Below, piece after piece: positions 44,920 to 55,429 of a DNA stretch of 64,000 nucleotides (its first letter is position 1; every line of letters starts with the position of its first letter). Below the pieces are notes generated by a model. That model did no database searches. It saw only the letters and a list, made by a program, of their open reading frames with translations, and had not been told where the DNA came from. The position numbers were made by a program, and so were the translations under genes. This DNA comes from Trichosporon coremiiforme (lineage: Eukaryota; Basidiomycota; Tremellomycetes; Trichosporonales; Trichosporonaceae). The stretch lies in contig BCJJ01000034.1 of the NCBI GenBank assembly GCA_039545355.1, positions 62,001-126,000 on the forward strand, given 5' to 3'.

Positions 44920-46676
44920 AACTAGGGTCACAGGTTAAGTCGAACGGATGCGCACGGTCCCGTCATCGTCAACCTCGCCGTGGCTCATGTTCTGATCCAT
45001 AACTCATGCAACGGTACTCTTTATGCCTAGAAACTCCGCGTAGAGCCGAAAGGAATGCTTGGCAGCTCGGACAAATGGAGCTGCAGAGCGCACCGTGCAT
45101 ACTGGCCACCACACCACCACAATAAAGCTGCATGTCACCACCCTCCTTATCGCCCTAGATCTCAGCCACCGAGGCCTGTGCTTGCCCCAAATCTTTCATG
45201 TATCAAGCTCCGAAGCTGGGCTTTTGGAAAATCCAAGAATTGAGTCGAAACCATGCATATCGGCAGCGGAGTCCGTCCGACTGTCCATCTTTGTGGCATA
45301 TAAGCCTCCTTGAGTGCCACTTCTCTTCCACAACAGCTCTACCTCATCAGAACTTGCAGCTATGCCTCGCCCTTGCCTCACACCTCGCCGCCGCGCCAAG
45401 ATTGCGTCCTTGGCTCGCTACCGCAGCTATTCCTCTGTCGCCTGGGAGTACAACGTCGCCAAGAGCACTGTGGGTTACTGTGTGATGTTAGCTCGCCTCC
45501 AGGCTCTCATTCCACCTGCTCTGGCTGTTCTGAACCCTGTCCAGGGGATCCGCATCCCCCGCAGCCACACCAAGCTCACTCCCGACAACCTCAGAGCGAT
45601 CTACGAGGTCTTTGAGGCTCAGCCCTTCGCCAGCAATCGTGAGGTGTTGGACACTCTTGCAGACAGAGACATTGTCCTCTCTCTCATGACTCTGCGCCGT
45701 GCACGTCGCCAGCTTGGTTATGGCCGCTTTGTGGCTCTTGTGCGGCCGTATCTAAGCCCCCTTCACAAGGAGAAGCGTCTCGCTTATGCTCTTGAGCAGC
45801 AGCGACTCTTCCAAGAGTGGAGGAAGGTGATCTTCTGTGACGAGGTCCCTCTCTACATTGACCAGCTCCACAGAGCATATGTGACGCGCCCCATCGGTTC
45901 TGACCGTGCCAATGAGCGGTGAGTGTCTTTCCTGACGTTCTACATGCTGTGGAAGAGTGCTGACACTCAGGTACATCCAGTACACCTCCAGATCGAGCTG
46001 TGGGTCGATTATGTGCTGGGGGGCTATCTGGTATGGCGGCAAGTCGAAGCTGGTGTGGTTTGACACCTCCCAGTCGACCTCCAAGCGCAAGGGAGTCAAT
46101 GCGGCCATCTATCGCACCCAGGTGACTGAGAAGGAGTTGTTTGATTGCTGGAAGCGTGTCAAGACTCAGTGGCGTGGTTATGGCTTGCCCTGGGTTGTAG
46201 AGGACAACGCTGTCGTCCACACAGCCAAGGCCACCCGTGGCAAGGCAGAGCAACTTGGCATGCGCTTCCTGCCTCACCCTCCCTGCTCTCCTTGCCTCAA
46301 CCCCATTGAGAACCTTTGGAGCAACCTCAAGCGCCGCCTGGCCCGTCTCAACCCTCGTCCCACCACCCAGGAGGGGCTATTCGCTGCCGCTACGGAGCTC
46401 TGGAACACCTATGATCAGAATGAGATCGACCGACTTATCATGTCCATGCCTAACAGGATCAAGGACACCATCTCTGCTAATGGAGGACACATTAAGTATT
46501 GATCCCAGGTGCACCATGCTTCGTATATAGGTTACCAAGACTCCCATGCACGTGGAACAACTGTTTATAGAGCAAGAAACATGCATATGCATGAGTTATT
46601 CGTGGTTGCAGCGAGGTCGACAGTTCACGGCCTCGTTTGTGGCACCACTCGTTCGACTTAACCTGTGACCCTAGTT
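44920..46676 (+). mobile_element. Tc1/mariner-family DNA transposon, copy 2 (1,757 bp, complete)
   Basis: TA duplications at 44918-44919 and 46677-46678; 27-bp inverted repeats at 44920-44946 and 46650-46676. Every feature sits exactly 9,116 bp downstream of its counterpart in copy 1. Both copies have the same orientation. Confidence 0.96.
45362..46502 (+). CDS. Tc1/mariner transposase, copy 2
   Basis: Exons 45362-45918 and 45971-46502, 362 residues, identical in translation to copy 1, with the same DD34E residues and intron. Intact. Confidence 0.94.
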
Positions 46677-47214
46677 TACCAATATCTGTTCTGGCGTCGT
46701 GAGTCCTGAGCCTGAGTGGAATCATCGTTGCTCCGCAGTTCTTCTGCCCGTTCGTACGCTCCCGTCACCCACTCTCGGTCTGCGGTCTGATCTTCTTACG
46801 TCTCGACGGATGGTTGACGGCGGGTGACGGGCTGGCGGTAAGTTTCGGCTCCGGAGGCTGCTGGCGTCAGCACCGAGCCCTCCTGTGGCCCGCAAGCCCG
46901 CCAAAGCACGGTTTGGAACACGGAATGCACCTCTTACGCAACACCCACTCGGGGGGTGGGTGAGATAAGCGCGGTCCCTGTCCCGCAGCCCGTCATCCCA
47001 GTCAGGCGACCAGCTTGCGACCCCGTTTCATTCCTCTTACGCAGCAACCGATCGACAACTCTGTAGCCTCTGGTGTCTGAGGTCTTGGCGCTCCGCGGAG
47101 CGCGGGGCGGCGCTGCGCAGTCATGTCAACAATTGCAAGCCGCCAGCCACCGAAGCCCATATAAAGAAGCTCCGCACCGCCTCCCTTTCCCCACACCCCC
47201 AGTCCACTACCACC
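46677..47214. other. intergenic, right flank of transposon copy 2
   Basis: No gene seen. Ends in a clear core promoter for the next gene. Confidence 0.5.
47160..47165 (+). promoter_or_regulatory. TATA box of the Cys-rich secreted protein gene
   Basis: TATAAA in CCCATATAAAGAAG, 50 bp before the ATG, followed by a CT-rich leader. Confidence 0.65.
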
Positions 47215-47843
47215 ATGCTTGTGCACACCGTCCTGTTCAGCACGCTCAGCACGCTGGCGCTCGCGCTCTCCAGCTCGCCCACCAACGACAACCCCTGCGC
47301 CGCCCCGACCGAGGGTAATCTCATCAAGGCTACGTGGATAGCCCCGCGCACGTTCCCGAACTGCGGGTTTGCGGGCGTGGGCTGTGGATCCGCCCCCGGC
47401 CCCAACGGAAAGAGGAAGTACTACTGCGCACCCTTCAAGGCGACATGTTGTCAGCAGGCCCCTGAGCCGCGTGCACGCCGGTCTCGCATCCGCCGACAGG
47501 AGACTGTCGACACGGCCGAGGAGCAGGCCGAGGCGGACAAGCAGGTCCAGGACGTGAGCAAGGATCGCGAGGACGACGGCGATGAAGATGAAGATGACGA
47601 CGATGACCGGGGTGACGACGACGAAGGGGACGAGCCCATCTTTGGCAAGCCTGACGGCAAGCGCTCCTACTGTCCTGACGGGTACGTATCCCCCAAACAC
47701 CAGTCCTAACGAGCAGATACGCGTGCACCGGCGGAGGCAAGTGGTGCAAGCGCCGTCCCGATGCTACGGTCAACACGAACGTGCCGGGGAGCTCGAAGAC
47801 GGACTCGTCGTCGGCCACCTCGTCGACCAGCAAGCACGTCTGA
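47215..47843 (+). CDS. Cys-rich secreted protein with acidic linker
   Basis: Exons 47215-47681 and 47717-47843 (35-nt intron) give 197 residues. Signal peptide MLVHTVLFSTLSTLALALSS. The mature protein has a Cys-rich N-terminal part (NPCAAP, NCGFAGVGCGS, YYCAPFKATCC), then a basic patch (RARRSRIRRQE) that could be cut by a Kex-type protease, a strongly acidic Asp/Glu linker, and a second small Cys module (SYCPDGYACTGGGKWCKRR). It ends in a Ser/Thr-rich tail. No GPI signal is visible. After the TGA at 47841 the same frame stays open for 34 codons (TASFLGTSVTLVTTD...TPHVKID) to a TAG at 47948, so read-through or a recent stop mutation is possible. Function unknown; it could be a wall or effector-like protein. 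Confidence 0.78.
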
Positions 47844-48355
47844 ACCGCGTCGTTTCTCGGCACGTCTGTGACGCTCGTCACCACGGACATCCGCCCGGTA
47901 AAGCCGCCCACGAGGCCCACGCCCACGCCGCATGTGAAGATCGACTAGATCTGTGGAAGCATGCACGAAGAACGCAGAGAAGCAGAGAAGGAGAACAGAC
48001 AGCCTCTTGTAACCATGTAAACTATGTGATGCCCGTGTTTCAACTCGATACACGTCGTCAGTACAGGCACCCGCGCTTGCACTGCGCAACCGGCTCCGAG
48101 GTTGCATGATGTCACAGTGTTTGGTTCCAACAAAGAAGCTGCTGACGGCGAGTACTTTCAGTCGTGATATCTTTTCGACAATTTCCCCAACGATCCCTCC
48201 ATTCTCCTCACTTCTCCTTTTCGCAGAATTGTCAGCCGGCCTCATCGAGCACCCAGCGTTCGCGAAAAAGCCCCGGACAGCCAGGAAACGAAGCGCCGCC
48301 GAGCTGAGCGCTCCCAGCCGCGCGGCGCACCACCGTTCGTGTCCAATTGACCACA
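47844..48355. other. intergenic; first 105 bases open in frame after the TGA
   Basis: 47844-47948 continues the preceding reading frame with Thr/Pro-rich codons. The rest shows no gene. Confidence 0.5.
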
Positions 48356-48426
48356 ACATCTATGGTGAAATGGTATCATGCATCCTTGCCATGGATGCGG
48401 TGGGGGTTCGATTCCCCCTGGATGTA
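48356..48426 (+). tRNA. tRNA-Gly(GCC), intronless
   Basis: The mature sequence is the same as in the four intron-bearing Gly genes, but the anticodon loop is an uninterrupted TTGCCAT. Trailer CTCTTTTGGCT. Confidence 0.95.
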
Positions 48427-48765
48427 CTCTTTTGGCTGTCTCCTGTGCATGAGGATGTCTTTTGGAAAGTTGGAGGAAGGACGGAAAGTTAAGGGGTGAG
48501 TTGAGGGTCCGTAGGGGCATTGACGGGTGGAGGTGTGAGGACTGGGGCATTGGTTGGTGGCTTGTGTCGATGCGCCCTGCGGCGTCGGTGTCGCCCTTGA
48601 TTTGTGATGTGCAGGCTGCAGCTCTGGACGCCTGTCATTAGCAATGATGCATCGAGTGCAGCATGCGAATAAGTGACGAGATCAGTCGAAGCGGCATAAC
48701 GACTTTACATGCCGAACCCTGCCAAAGATCTTCTGATCCACCTCGTCTACACCATCAACCTAGCT
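48427..48765. other. intergenic, tRNA-Gly flank
   Basis: Begins with a trailer region (CTTTTGGC, then GTCTTTTGGAAAGTTGGA) shared with the Gly genes at 51.7 and 61.3 kb. No gene. Confidence 0.5.
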
Positions 48766-49702
48766 CTAGGCCATCGGCCGGATATCCTGGGGCAAGTATC
48801 CAATAGAGTTGCCCAGTCCGGGCAAGACCTCCTTGGGACGGTGTTGTGCCATCGTCCGCTCCTCCTTCTGAGCAGGCGCGTACCGCACGCCGACGACGTT
48901 GAACGCGCCGGCTGGCGTATCGGACGAGTTCCGCCTCTTCAGCGTCTGCACCTTGATCGTCCAGCTGGGGGTTCTCTTTAGCCCGTGTCCGGTGTCCGAC
49001 TTGGTCACGTCGGCTCTCGAGATGGTGTCGATGCGAGTGTGCGAGAGGGAGGAGCGGGAAGCCGGCGTCAGAGGTCGAGACGGGACAGTGGGCGTTGCGG
49101 GGGTGATGCCGACGGCAGGCGGGCAGGGCGGAGGGTAGTCCGAGATCTCTTCACAGCCGTCCATTGCCCTCCTGCCTTTCACAGCTCCATCATCAGCGCC
49201 GTTGGGCCGGATCCCGCTCATCCCATTCGTAGCGATAACCCCGCTGATGCCACTGTATCGCCTCAGTGTCTCCGCGGCCTCACGTTCGCAAAACCGACAT
49301 CCGGCCCACGCAACCCGGTGTGTTTGGTGCAAGACGTGGTCCCTCGCCTCGGCTGGATCGGGGAATGCACGCAGCGCACACAGCGCCTGGTACTCCGTCA
49401 CGGCGGCGGAGCGTATGATCCACGCTATGCCCGCCGCGTGCTGGGCATACTCGGCCACGGCAGCGGCGTAGGCGTGGGCGCCGTGTTGGGTTTGCATGCG
49501 CCGGAGGGCTTTCCAGGCTAGAGGCTTTGGAACGCCGGCTCGTTCGAGAGCCGACTGGGCGGCTGAGGAGGGGATGTAGAGCAGGCGTTGAAGGAGGGAG
49601 CGGTCTGCCGTTAGCTTCGTCGAGAGCGATGGGACCAGGCGTACCGGGGTTCAGACGCGGGTCGAACCGCTGGTGGTACAGTGACGAGCTGGGAGTGCTC
49701 AT
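48766..49702 (-). CDS. E-family protein E1 (helical UBA-like plus H-x-x-H/GC-x-x-C module)
   Basis: Exons 49645-49702 and 48766-49604 give 298 residues. The intron is phase 1 and follows a Pro codon, as in E2 and E4. Exon 2 begins DRSLLQRLLYIPSSAAQSAL, aligned with ERSLVSRLFHRPDEAVVRDL of E2. The second module is CALRAFPDPAEARDHVLHQT followed by H...AGCRFC. The C-terminal 120 residues are basic and Ser/Pro/Thr-rich (TPATPTVPSRPLTPASRSS, LKRTPSWTIKVQTLKRRNSS) and unique to this copy. No signal peptide or membrane helix. The short helical modules resemble UBA or CUE folds in spacing, but I cannot assign a family. Start at 49702 gives the shared exon-1 layout. Confidence 0.75.
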
Positions 49703-50451
49703 GGCTCTGCAGTCGCTGAGACTCGGTGTGAGTGGGGATGTGGGTCGCGGAGCAGGTGCCGAGGGCGAAGAGGGTGTGATGGGTGACAATGACGGGCGAG
49801 CAAGGTGGCGAGCAAGCGACAGTAGTCCACGGGGTGGAAGGAACCAGGGGAAGCAACCTTTTGAGGAAGGCGGTCGGGCGAAGCAATTGCAGGAGAAGGG
49901 GCGGTGGTGGTGACGGTGGCGCGGCTGCGCCCTGCCTTTGTAATGTCGAGACACGAGTGCATGGACGGGGCAAGGGCACTGCCCACGGCGTGCACCGGTT
50001 CCGGTGTTCGTGTCACGGTTTGCGATGACCGACGAATGAGGCCATACTTAGCATAGTTGTCAGCCAGTCTTCAATACGTGCCGAAACTTCGCCCTCTGTC
50101 CTCAGACGTCAGCGAGGAGCATCGAGGTGGTTTTGCAGCGTTGCCCGGCAGAACGCGACCGAGACCTCAGTTCGATGCGTTACGGGAGAAGCTGGCCCAG
50201 GATCAGACATCCGAAGGCCAGTGCGAAGACAGAAAGCTTGGCTGTCGATCCAGGCCCAGGCCGAAGCAGCGCCCAGGCCGAAGCAGCGCATCGCATGCAC
50301 AGGGTGAGCAGTCTAGGCCGAATCGAGAAGGTGTCAGCGCCGCATCGTACGTGGTCAGCAACTGCCAGCCTCACGTCAGAACGCACAGACTCAAGTGCAT
50401 GATGCGATCAGTTTTCCATCAGCATCGAAACTTGATTACTGCATACCAATT
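49703..50451. other. intergenic with a 17-bp direct repeat
   Basis: No gene. A perfect tandem pair of GCCCAGGCCGAAGCAGC lies at 50254-50287. Confidence 0.5.
50254..50287. repeat. 17-bp tandem duplication
   Basis: GCCCAGGCCGAAGCAGC twice in a row, intergenic. Confidence 0.85.
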
Positions 50452-50937
50452 CTACGGGGCGGTCAGGTTATTGTGAACCTTGTCGAGAGCCTTCTTCTCC
50501 TCCTGCTGGATGATGCCCTGGATGTCGCCTCCGTCGTGCTGCGCCGTCGTGATCTTCTGGGTAAACTCGAGCGCCTGGCGGGTCAGGCGCTGGATCATCT
50601 CCTCCTCGTCCTCGCACTGCGTGAGGGCGTCGGCGAGCTCGGGATCCTCCTGCTGGACGCTCTCACCAATCTCGGTCGTCAGGCCGTCCTCGTACAGGTC
50701 CCAGGAGGAGATCATGCCGTCGTCGCGCACGACCTCGTTCTCCATCCACTGCGTCAGCTCCATGGCGAGCTGCTCGCGCCGGTGCACGCGGTCCTTCCAC
50801 TGCTTCTTCGAGCGGAAGACGTCCGCCTCCCATCCGTCGCAGATGTAGAGGAGGCCGCGCTCGAGAGGGACACGCTCCTCGTCCTGCTTGCGCTGCTCCG
50901 CCTTCTTCTTCTCGATGTGCCTCTTCAGGTAGCCCAT
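50452..50937 (-). CDS. Small acidic helical protein of unknown function
   Basis: A single exon of 161 residues, MGYLKRHIEKKKAEQRKQDE at the start. The first 25 residues are strongly basic and helical; the rest is acidic and rich in Glu, Gln and Trp (GLLYICDGWEADVFRSKKQW, WMENEVVRDDGMISSWDLYE), predicting a mostly alpha-helical, possibly coiled, soluble protein. There is no signal peptide. Codon use is clean, with long frame agreement and GC-rich third positions, which supports real coding. I do not recognise the family. The 5' region carries a GC-rich leader. Confidence 0.72.
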   Translation of the reverse strand: MGYLKRHIEKKKAEQRKQDEERVPLERGLLYICDGWEADVFRSKKQWKDRVHRREQLAMELTQWMENEVVRDDGMISSWDLYEDGLTTEIGESVQQEDPELADALTQCEDEEEMIQRLTRQALEFTQKITTAQHDGGDIQGIIQQEEKKALDKVHNNLTAP

Positions 50938-51664
50938 GGTGTGGTTCGGGGTGCAGGTGTTGGGGGCGGTGGTGCCGAAGGGATTCGGTCGGTGGTAACG
51001 AGATTCGAAGGGGGTGTAGTCGATCGAATGTGTCTCGTGAGGTTGGATGCAAGTGGGATGAGAAAGAGAGATATAGTTGTGAGGGAGACCGAGATCACAA
51101 CACGGCGCCAGGTCGGTCGTGACGTCAGGGCGCGGTGATGACCGAGGCGCTGCGAACGCTCACAGGCTGTGCCTTTGCCTCATTCCCGGTGCCAGCGGCT
51201 AGCGGCTTTGTGGTACTCGGAGCTCGGACCTCGGTGAGCAGCTCGCTTGCAGCCGGACGTCGGAGATGCATCGATAATCGGGGATCAGAGAGATGATACT
51301 TGGGCACTGAGGTAGAGGGTGGTGGGGGGCACAGGCAGAAATGCCCGATTGATAAGATCGGGTCGAGGTTATCCGACCTCTTCCACATCCTTCTTTGCCT
51401 GCTCGCTAGGCAGCAGGCGCACAACGGCTCAGTGCAGTGCACGAATGCACGGATAGACACGTGCAGGGCAAAGCTCGATGCGTGCATGCACCTGCGCCAA
51501 GATCAGACCCGGGGAGTTGCAACCTGAAGGAACCGGAGACCCTCAATCACCATCCAACCACCATCCAACCACCATCCACAACATCCATCCTACACCTCCC
51601 TTCTTTCCTCATCTCTTCCAACCGTCCAAAAGACTTCCTCGACCTTGCAGAGTAGCTAAAAGGA
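50938..51664. other. intergenic with 11-bp repeats
   Basis: No gene. ACCATCCAACC is repeated tandemly near 51549-51580, beside the tRNA-Gly trailer region. Confidence 0.45.
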
Positions 51665-51744
51665 TACATCCAGGGGGAATCGAACCCCCACCGCATCCAA
51701 CTCGCTCGTGGCAAGGATGCATGATACCATTTCACCATAGATGT
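51665..51744 (-). tRNA. tRNA-Gly(GCC) with 9-nt intron
   Basis: Intron CGAGCGAGT; mature sequence as in the other Gly genes. Trailer TCCTTTTAGCT. Confidence 0.94.
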
Positions 51745-52758
51745 GCTGGACGGATCCGATGGAAGTGCTGCGCGCGGGGTGGCTGGGAGCGTTTGCGGGT
51801 CGCAGAGAGCGAGAGGGAGCTGGCCAGGTGCTGGAAAGTGGCTAGGAGGAAGGAGGAAGTGCTTTTCTGTCGGGATGGGGGTAGAAGAAAGGTCGTTATA
51901 GGCAAGTGTCGAGAGGAAAGAATGAAGGGAAGATGATGTGAGGCGAGGGGTGGGAAGCGGCCAGAGGGCGCCAGGTTCGCACTGGCGTACTTCTCAACAC
52001 TAAGTACACACATGTATCCGGCCCGTGCATCTGCTCCCGCGTGTGCATACATCTCAGGAGCTCTGCTCTGAGCGAGTGAGGCATTACCGGGCGGTGTCTT
52101 AACCACAGGCGGTGGTGGTGAGTTGATCCCCGAACCCCGTTGTGTGTTCCTCAGCATGCCTGCTGGCCCGCGAGCTAGTCCAAGTCAGTCCTCTGGGCCA
52201 CCGCAGACATCGCATCAATTCGCATTCGAATCACAACTCTACGCCGTGTCCTCGCTTCGGAACGAGTCAGCCAGTCCACAGCTTCGGTGGTATCTAATCT
52301 GCACCGCCCTTTCGCTTGCCGCTTCCAATCGGCCAACACCCTTCCCTGACCTGAACTTCTGCACTGACGTCGATCGCCATCAACGCGATACGATCGTGGC
52401 GTCCGCGTGATCTGCATCGGTGCGACATGAGCAGGGCTTTAGCCTGCAGCGAATGGGCCAGGCCTAGTCGTACTGAATGCTGTGAGCCTGGGACGCAACC
52501 GCAGCAAGCCCAGGAAGGGATAGCACAGGGCGCAGCCCTCGTCGCAGTCAGGACCTCGGATGTGTCGTCATACCCTGCTCGTTCTTTTTCTTGCTCCTTG
52601 CCGATCTCTGCATAGCTCACTCCTCCTCACAAATTGCATGCATGGTATAGCGGGTACAGGAGGCTCGCCGACAATGAATACAGCACGGCGAGCTTGGCAG
52701 CCATTGAGCCAGGACGCGATCGAGTGCTGAGGCTATTGAAGCTCACTACGCTCGCCGC
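51745..52758. other. 1-kb interval without recognised gene
   Basis: Upstream of tRNA-Gly and downstream of E2. Frames are short and unlike known proteins. Confidence 0.45.
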
Positions 52759-53697
52759 TCAATACAGAAGGTCATCCCACCTCGCCCTCGGGTTGAACAT
52801 GAGCCTCGCCCGTGCAGCCACAATCTCCCCACTGGTACAAGTCTTGCCCCAGTTCTCCCGATTCTTCTTCCCCCGCTGATGATGTTGCCGAATCAGCGCC
52901 TCGATCCTCTCTTCTTCCCTCTGTTCCCGCCTCCTCGCGCGATCATACTCCCGCGCGGAGGAATACTGTGGCAGCTCGTCCGCGTCCTGCTCTGGCGGGG
53001 CTGGTTCCTCCGCAACCGCGTTGGCGGCGTTGGGCACGTTTGCGCCCGCGTATGGGCCAGCGTCCAGATCCTGCGCTGGAGGGTGGGCGATGCAGTGCCC
53101 ACAACCCGGGACCACGCGCGTGTGTTTCGTGTGTTCGAGCGCGGAGAGGGCCGCGTCCCTGTCCCCGGCACAGAAGGCGAGGGCTGAGGCGGCGGTACGC
53201 TCGCTGAATCCGTGCGACGCCAGATATAACACCGCCTCGTCCTTCTCCTCCAGGCCGCCCGTCGTCAATCGACGTCCGCGAGAGCCGGAGGCAACACCGG
53301 AGCCGGCAGCGAAGCCAGACGACGAGGGAGTGGCGACAGATGCCGAGCGCCGCGGCTTGCCGTGATACTCCCAGCATTGGTCTGGAGATTCGCAGGGGTG
53401 CGTCAGGTCGCAGAGCTCGCGGTGGGCGGCGAAATATCCCGCTGCCCCCTCTGGGGTCTTCATCGCCTTGGCGGCGCGTTTGGCTTCCTCCCGCGTCGCG
53501 CCGCGGGACATCAGGTCACGCACGACCGCCTCGTCGGGTCGGTGGAAGAGGCGCGAGACGAGGGAGCGTTCTGACGTTAGCTTGAGCCGGAGCGAAGCGA
53601 CGGCAAGGGGTTGAGAACGGGGCGATAGCCACTGCGTTGGGCGCGGTGGCGACGGCGACTCACCAGGGATAAGGCGCAGAGACAGGTCGTTGGTCAT
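52759..53697 (-). CDS. E-family protein E2
   Basis: Exons 53664-53697 and 52759-53570 give 281 residues. The 11-codon first exon ends LIP, then ERSLVSRLFHRPDEAVVRDL and MSRGATREEAKRAAKAMKTP, a three-helix UBA-like first module. The second module is AVLYLASHGFSERTAASALA, DRDAALSALEHTKHTRVVPG and CGHC, the H-x-x-H...GC-x-x-C pattern shared by all E proteins. The C-terminus has DELPQYSSAREYD (an LPxY motif) and a basic, charged helix (RARRREQREEERIEALIRQH). Four Cys (two in the C-x-x-C, one in HPCESPDQCWEYH) could bind metal. No secretion signal. Expected to be intracellular and an adaptor rather than an enzyme, but this is inference. Confidence 0.78.
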   Translation of the reverse strand: MTNDLSLRLIPGESPSPPRPTQWLSPRSQPLAVASLRLKLTSERSLVSRLFHRPDEAVVRDLMSRGATREEAKRAAKAMKTPEGAAGYFAAHRELCDLTHPCESPDQCWEYHGKPRRSASVATPSSSGFAAGSGVASGSRGRRLTTGGLEEKDEAVLYLASHGFSERTAASALAFCAGDRDAALSALEHTKHTRVVPGCGHCIAHPPAQDLDAGPYAGANVPNAANAVAEEPAPPEQDADELPQYSSAREYDRARRREQREEERIEALIRQHHQRGKKNRENWGKTCTSGEIVAARARLMFNPRARWDDLLY

Positions 53698-55429
53698 TGC
53701 CCTAGTGGTTCGTGGTTGATTATGGAGTTGATGATGTGGAAAGTGTGAAGTACAGAAGGGTTAGGTATGCTTAAAAAGACAGGTGCTGTGTCATGTGCTC
53801 GGGATGTCGAGTGAGCGTAAGCCGGCTCACACTCAGGCCGGACTAGCGGTCACCGCAGCCGTCCCGGGCATGCCCTAATCCACCGCATCGTAATGTCCAG
53901 CATGCCTCCCTGCATACGTCTGCGTTGTCTGCGGTGCGGTGCTCCATGTTCTGCGGCCAAGCACGCCTAGGCCTATACCGGGCAAAGCCCAGCAAGGCTT
54001 AGGCGCTTAGGACTGGACGTGGGTTCAGTCCGGATCCTGCACTTCTCACGCGACCACGCGATAATCCCTCTCATGATCCCTTGAAGCGCTGCGAAAAGCG
54101 CCGCCTTATCTGCCTCACACTGCTGCGGAAGTTCATTCAAGTCACGTGAATGCCCACAAGTGTGGACTGTGACGTCGCACTCTGATGTCAGAGTCGGATA
54201 ATGCATGCCAGACTCCGGACCCGGCGAGCTAGCTGTCTTGGTAATGAGCGATGTTGGGCGAATTGTTGCAGCCACTGGCGCTGATTGGTGATCACCGAGC
54301 TACGCGATGAGTTGCGAGAAGTGAGCAAACGGGGCTGAAACAAGCAGCACCGAGCTCACCGAGAGACACGCCGAGGTGTTGAGGCGTCCATGTAGAGGCG
54401 TTCGTGTCGTTCATGTTTCGGCGAGCAGATGTTGGGTCAGGGCTGATTGGGACTCGGCGCAGAGATTGGTGCGTCAGGCTCCGACACCCTGGACGGTAGG
54501 CTGGGCTGGGCTGCACTACACCACCTTCACCCTCCGAGCTGGGCCGGGAACAACTCTCTGGCCAGACTTTGACAGACATAGGGGACTGGTACTGCCAGAA
54601 CAAGAACCCGGGAATAGGCAATTCGGAAGTTACAATCGGGGTTCCAGCGTTGCATGACCTGCAGAACGTGCTTGGTCCGAACAACGGACGAGAATGAGAT
54701 TGCAGATTCGACTCTTCTATGAACCCTGCATCGAAGCCCCTGCATGCTGCCTGCCCTGCAGGTCAGAGCGACCACAGAACCCCGCAGCACTCGATATCGG
54801 CAATCAGCCCTTGAGCTGATACCCGCTCACATTGTTTCTGCTATCATTTGCTCATTGCCAGTATGCAAGACGCCGGTACGCCATGGTCCAGACCCAAATC
54901 GCTAAATTGCTAGGTCGCTAGGTCGTCGGAAACAGCCAACTGGTGACGGCACAGGCACAAGTCAGATGACAAAGATGCATACACGTTTCTGATGCTTCTA
55001 GATGTCTCGTGCAAGGTTTTGACTCCTGTGGAGTCATGCCGGGGCGGAGGCGGGTGGGGGAAACACGGGCTGGTGAATGCGAGGGCTGGCAGGCTGCCAC
55101 TGTCGTATCTTACATTATCCTACACTGTCAACGGCTAGACCGTCTTCCCACCTGCTTCTTCAGTGCCGTTGAAGTTGTTGCCAATGTTGAGATGGATGCG
55201 GGCCCCTGTCGTCGTTGTCCACCGCGGTTATGCACAAGGATATGCAGAAGATCCTATGTGGCGGCAAGGTGACGCCGTCGTCCTTGCCCAAGAGCTCCGT
55301 CGAGTGACGCTGAGGCACGGTCGATACCCATGACGCCGATGACAACTCCGCCTCTCATGACGCTCCGTCCACTGAATGTAACGCTTGCGGGTCGCTACGT
55401 CGCTCGCATCGCTCGCGGTTCAACGGCGC
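53698..55429. other. 1.7-kb gene-poor interval
   Basis: No supported gene on either strand. Confidence 0.45.
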
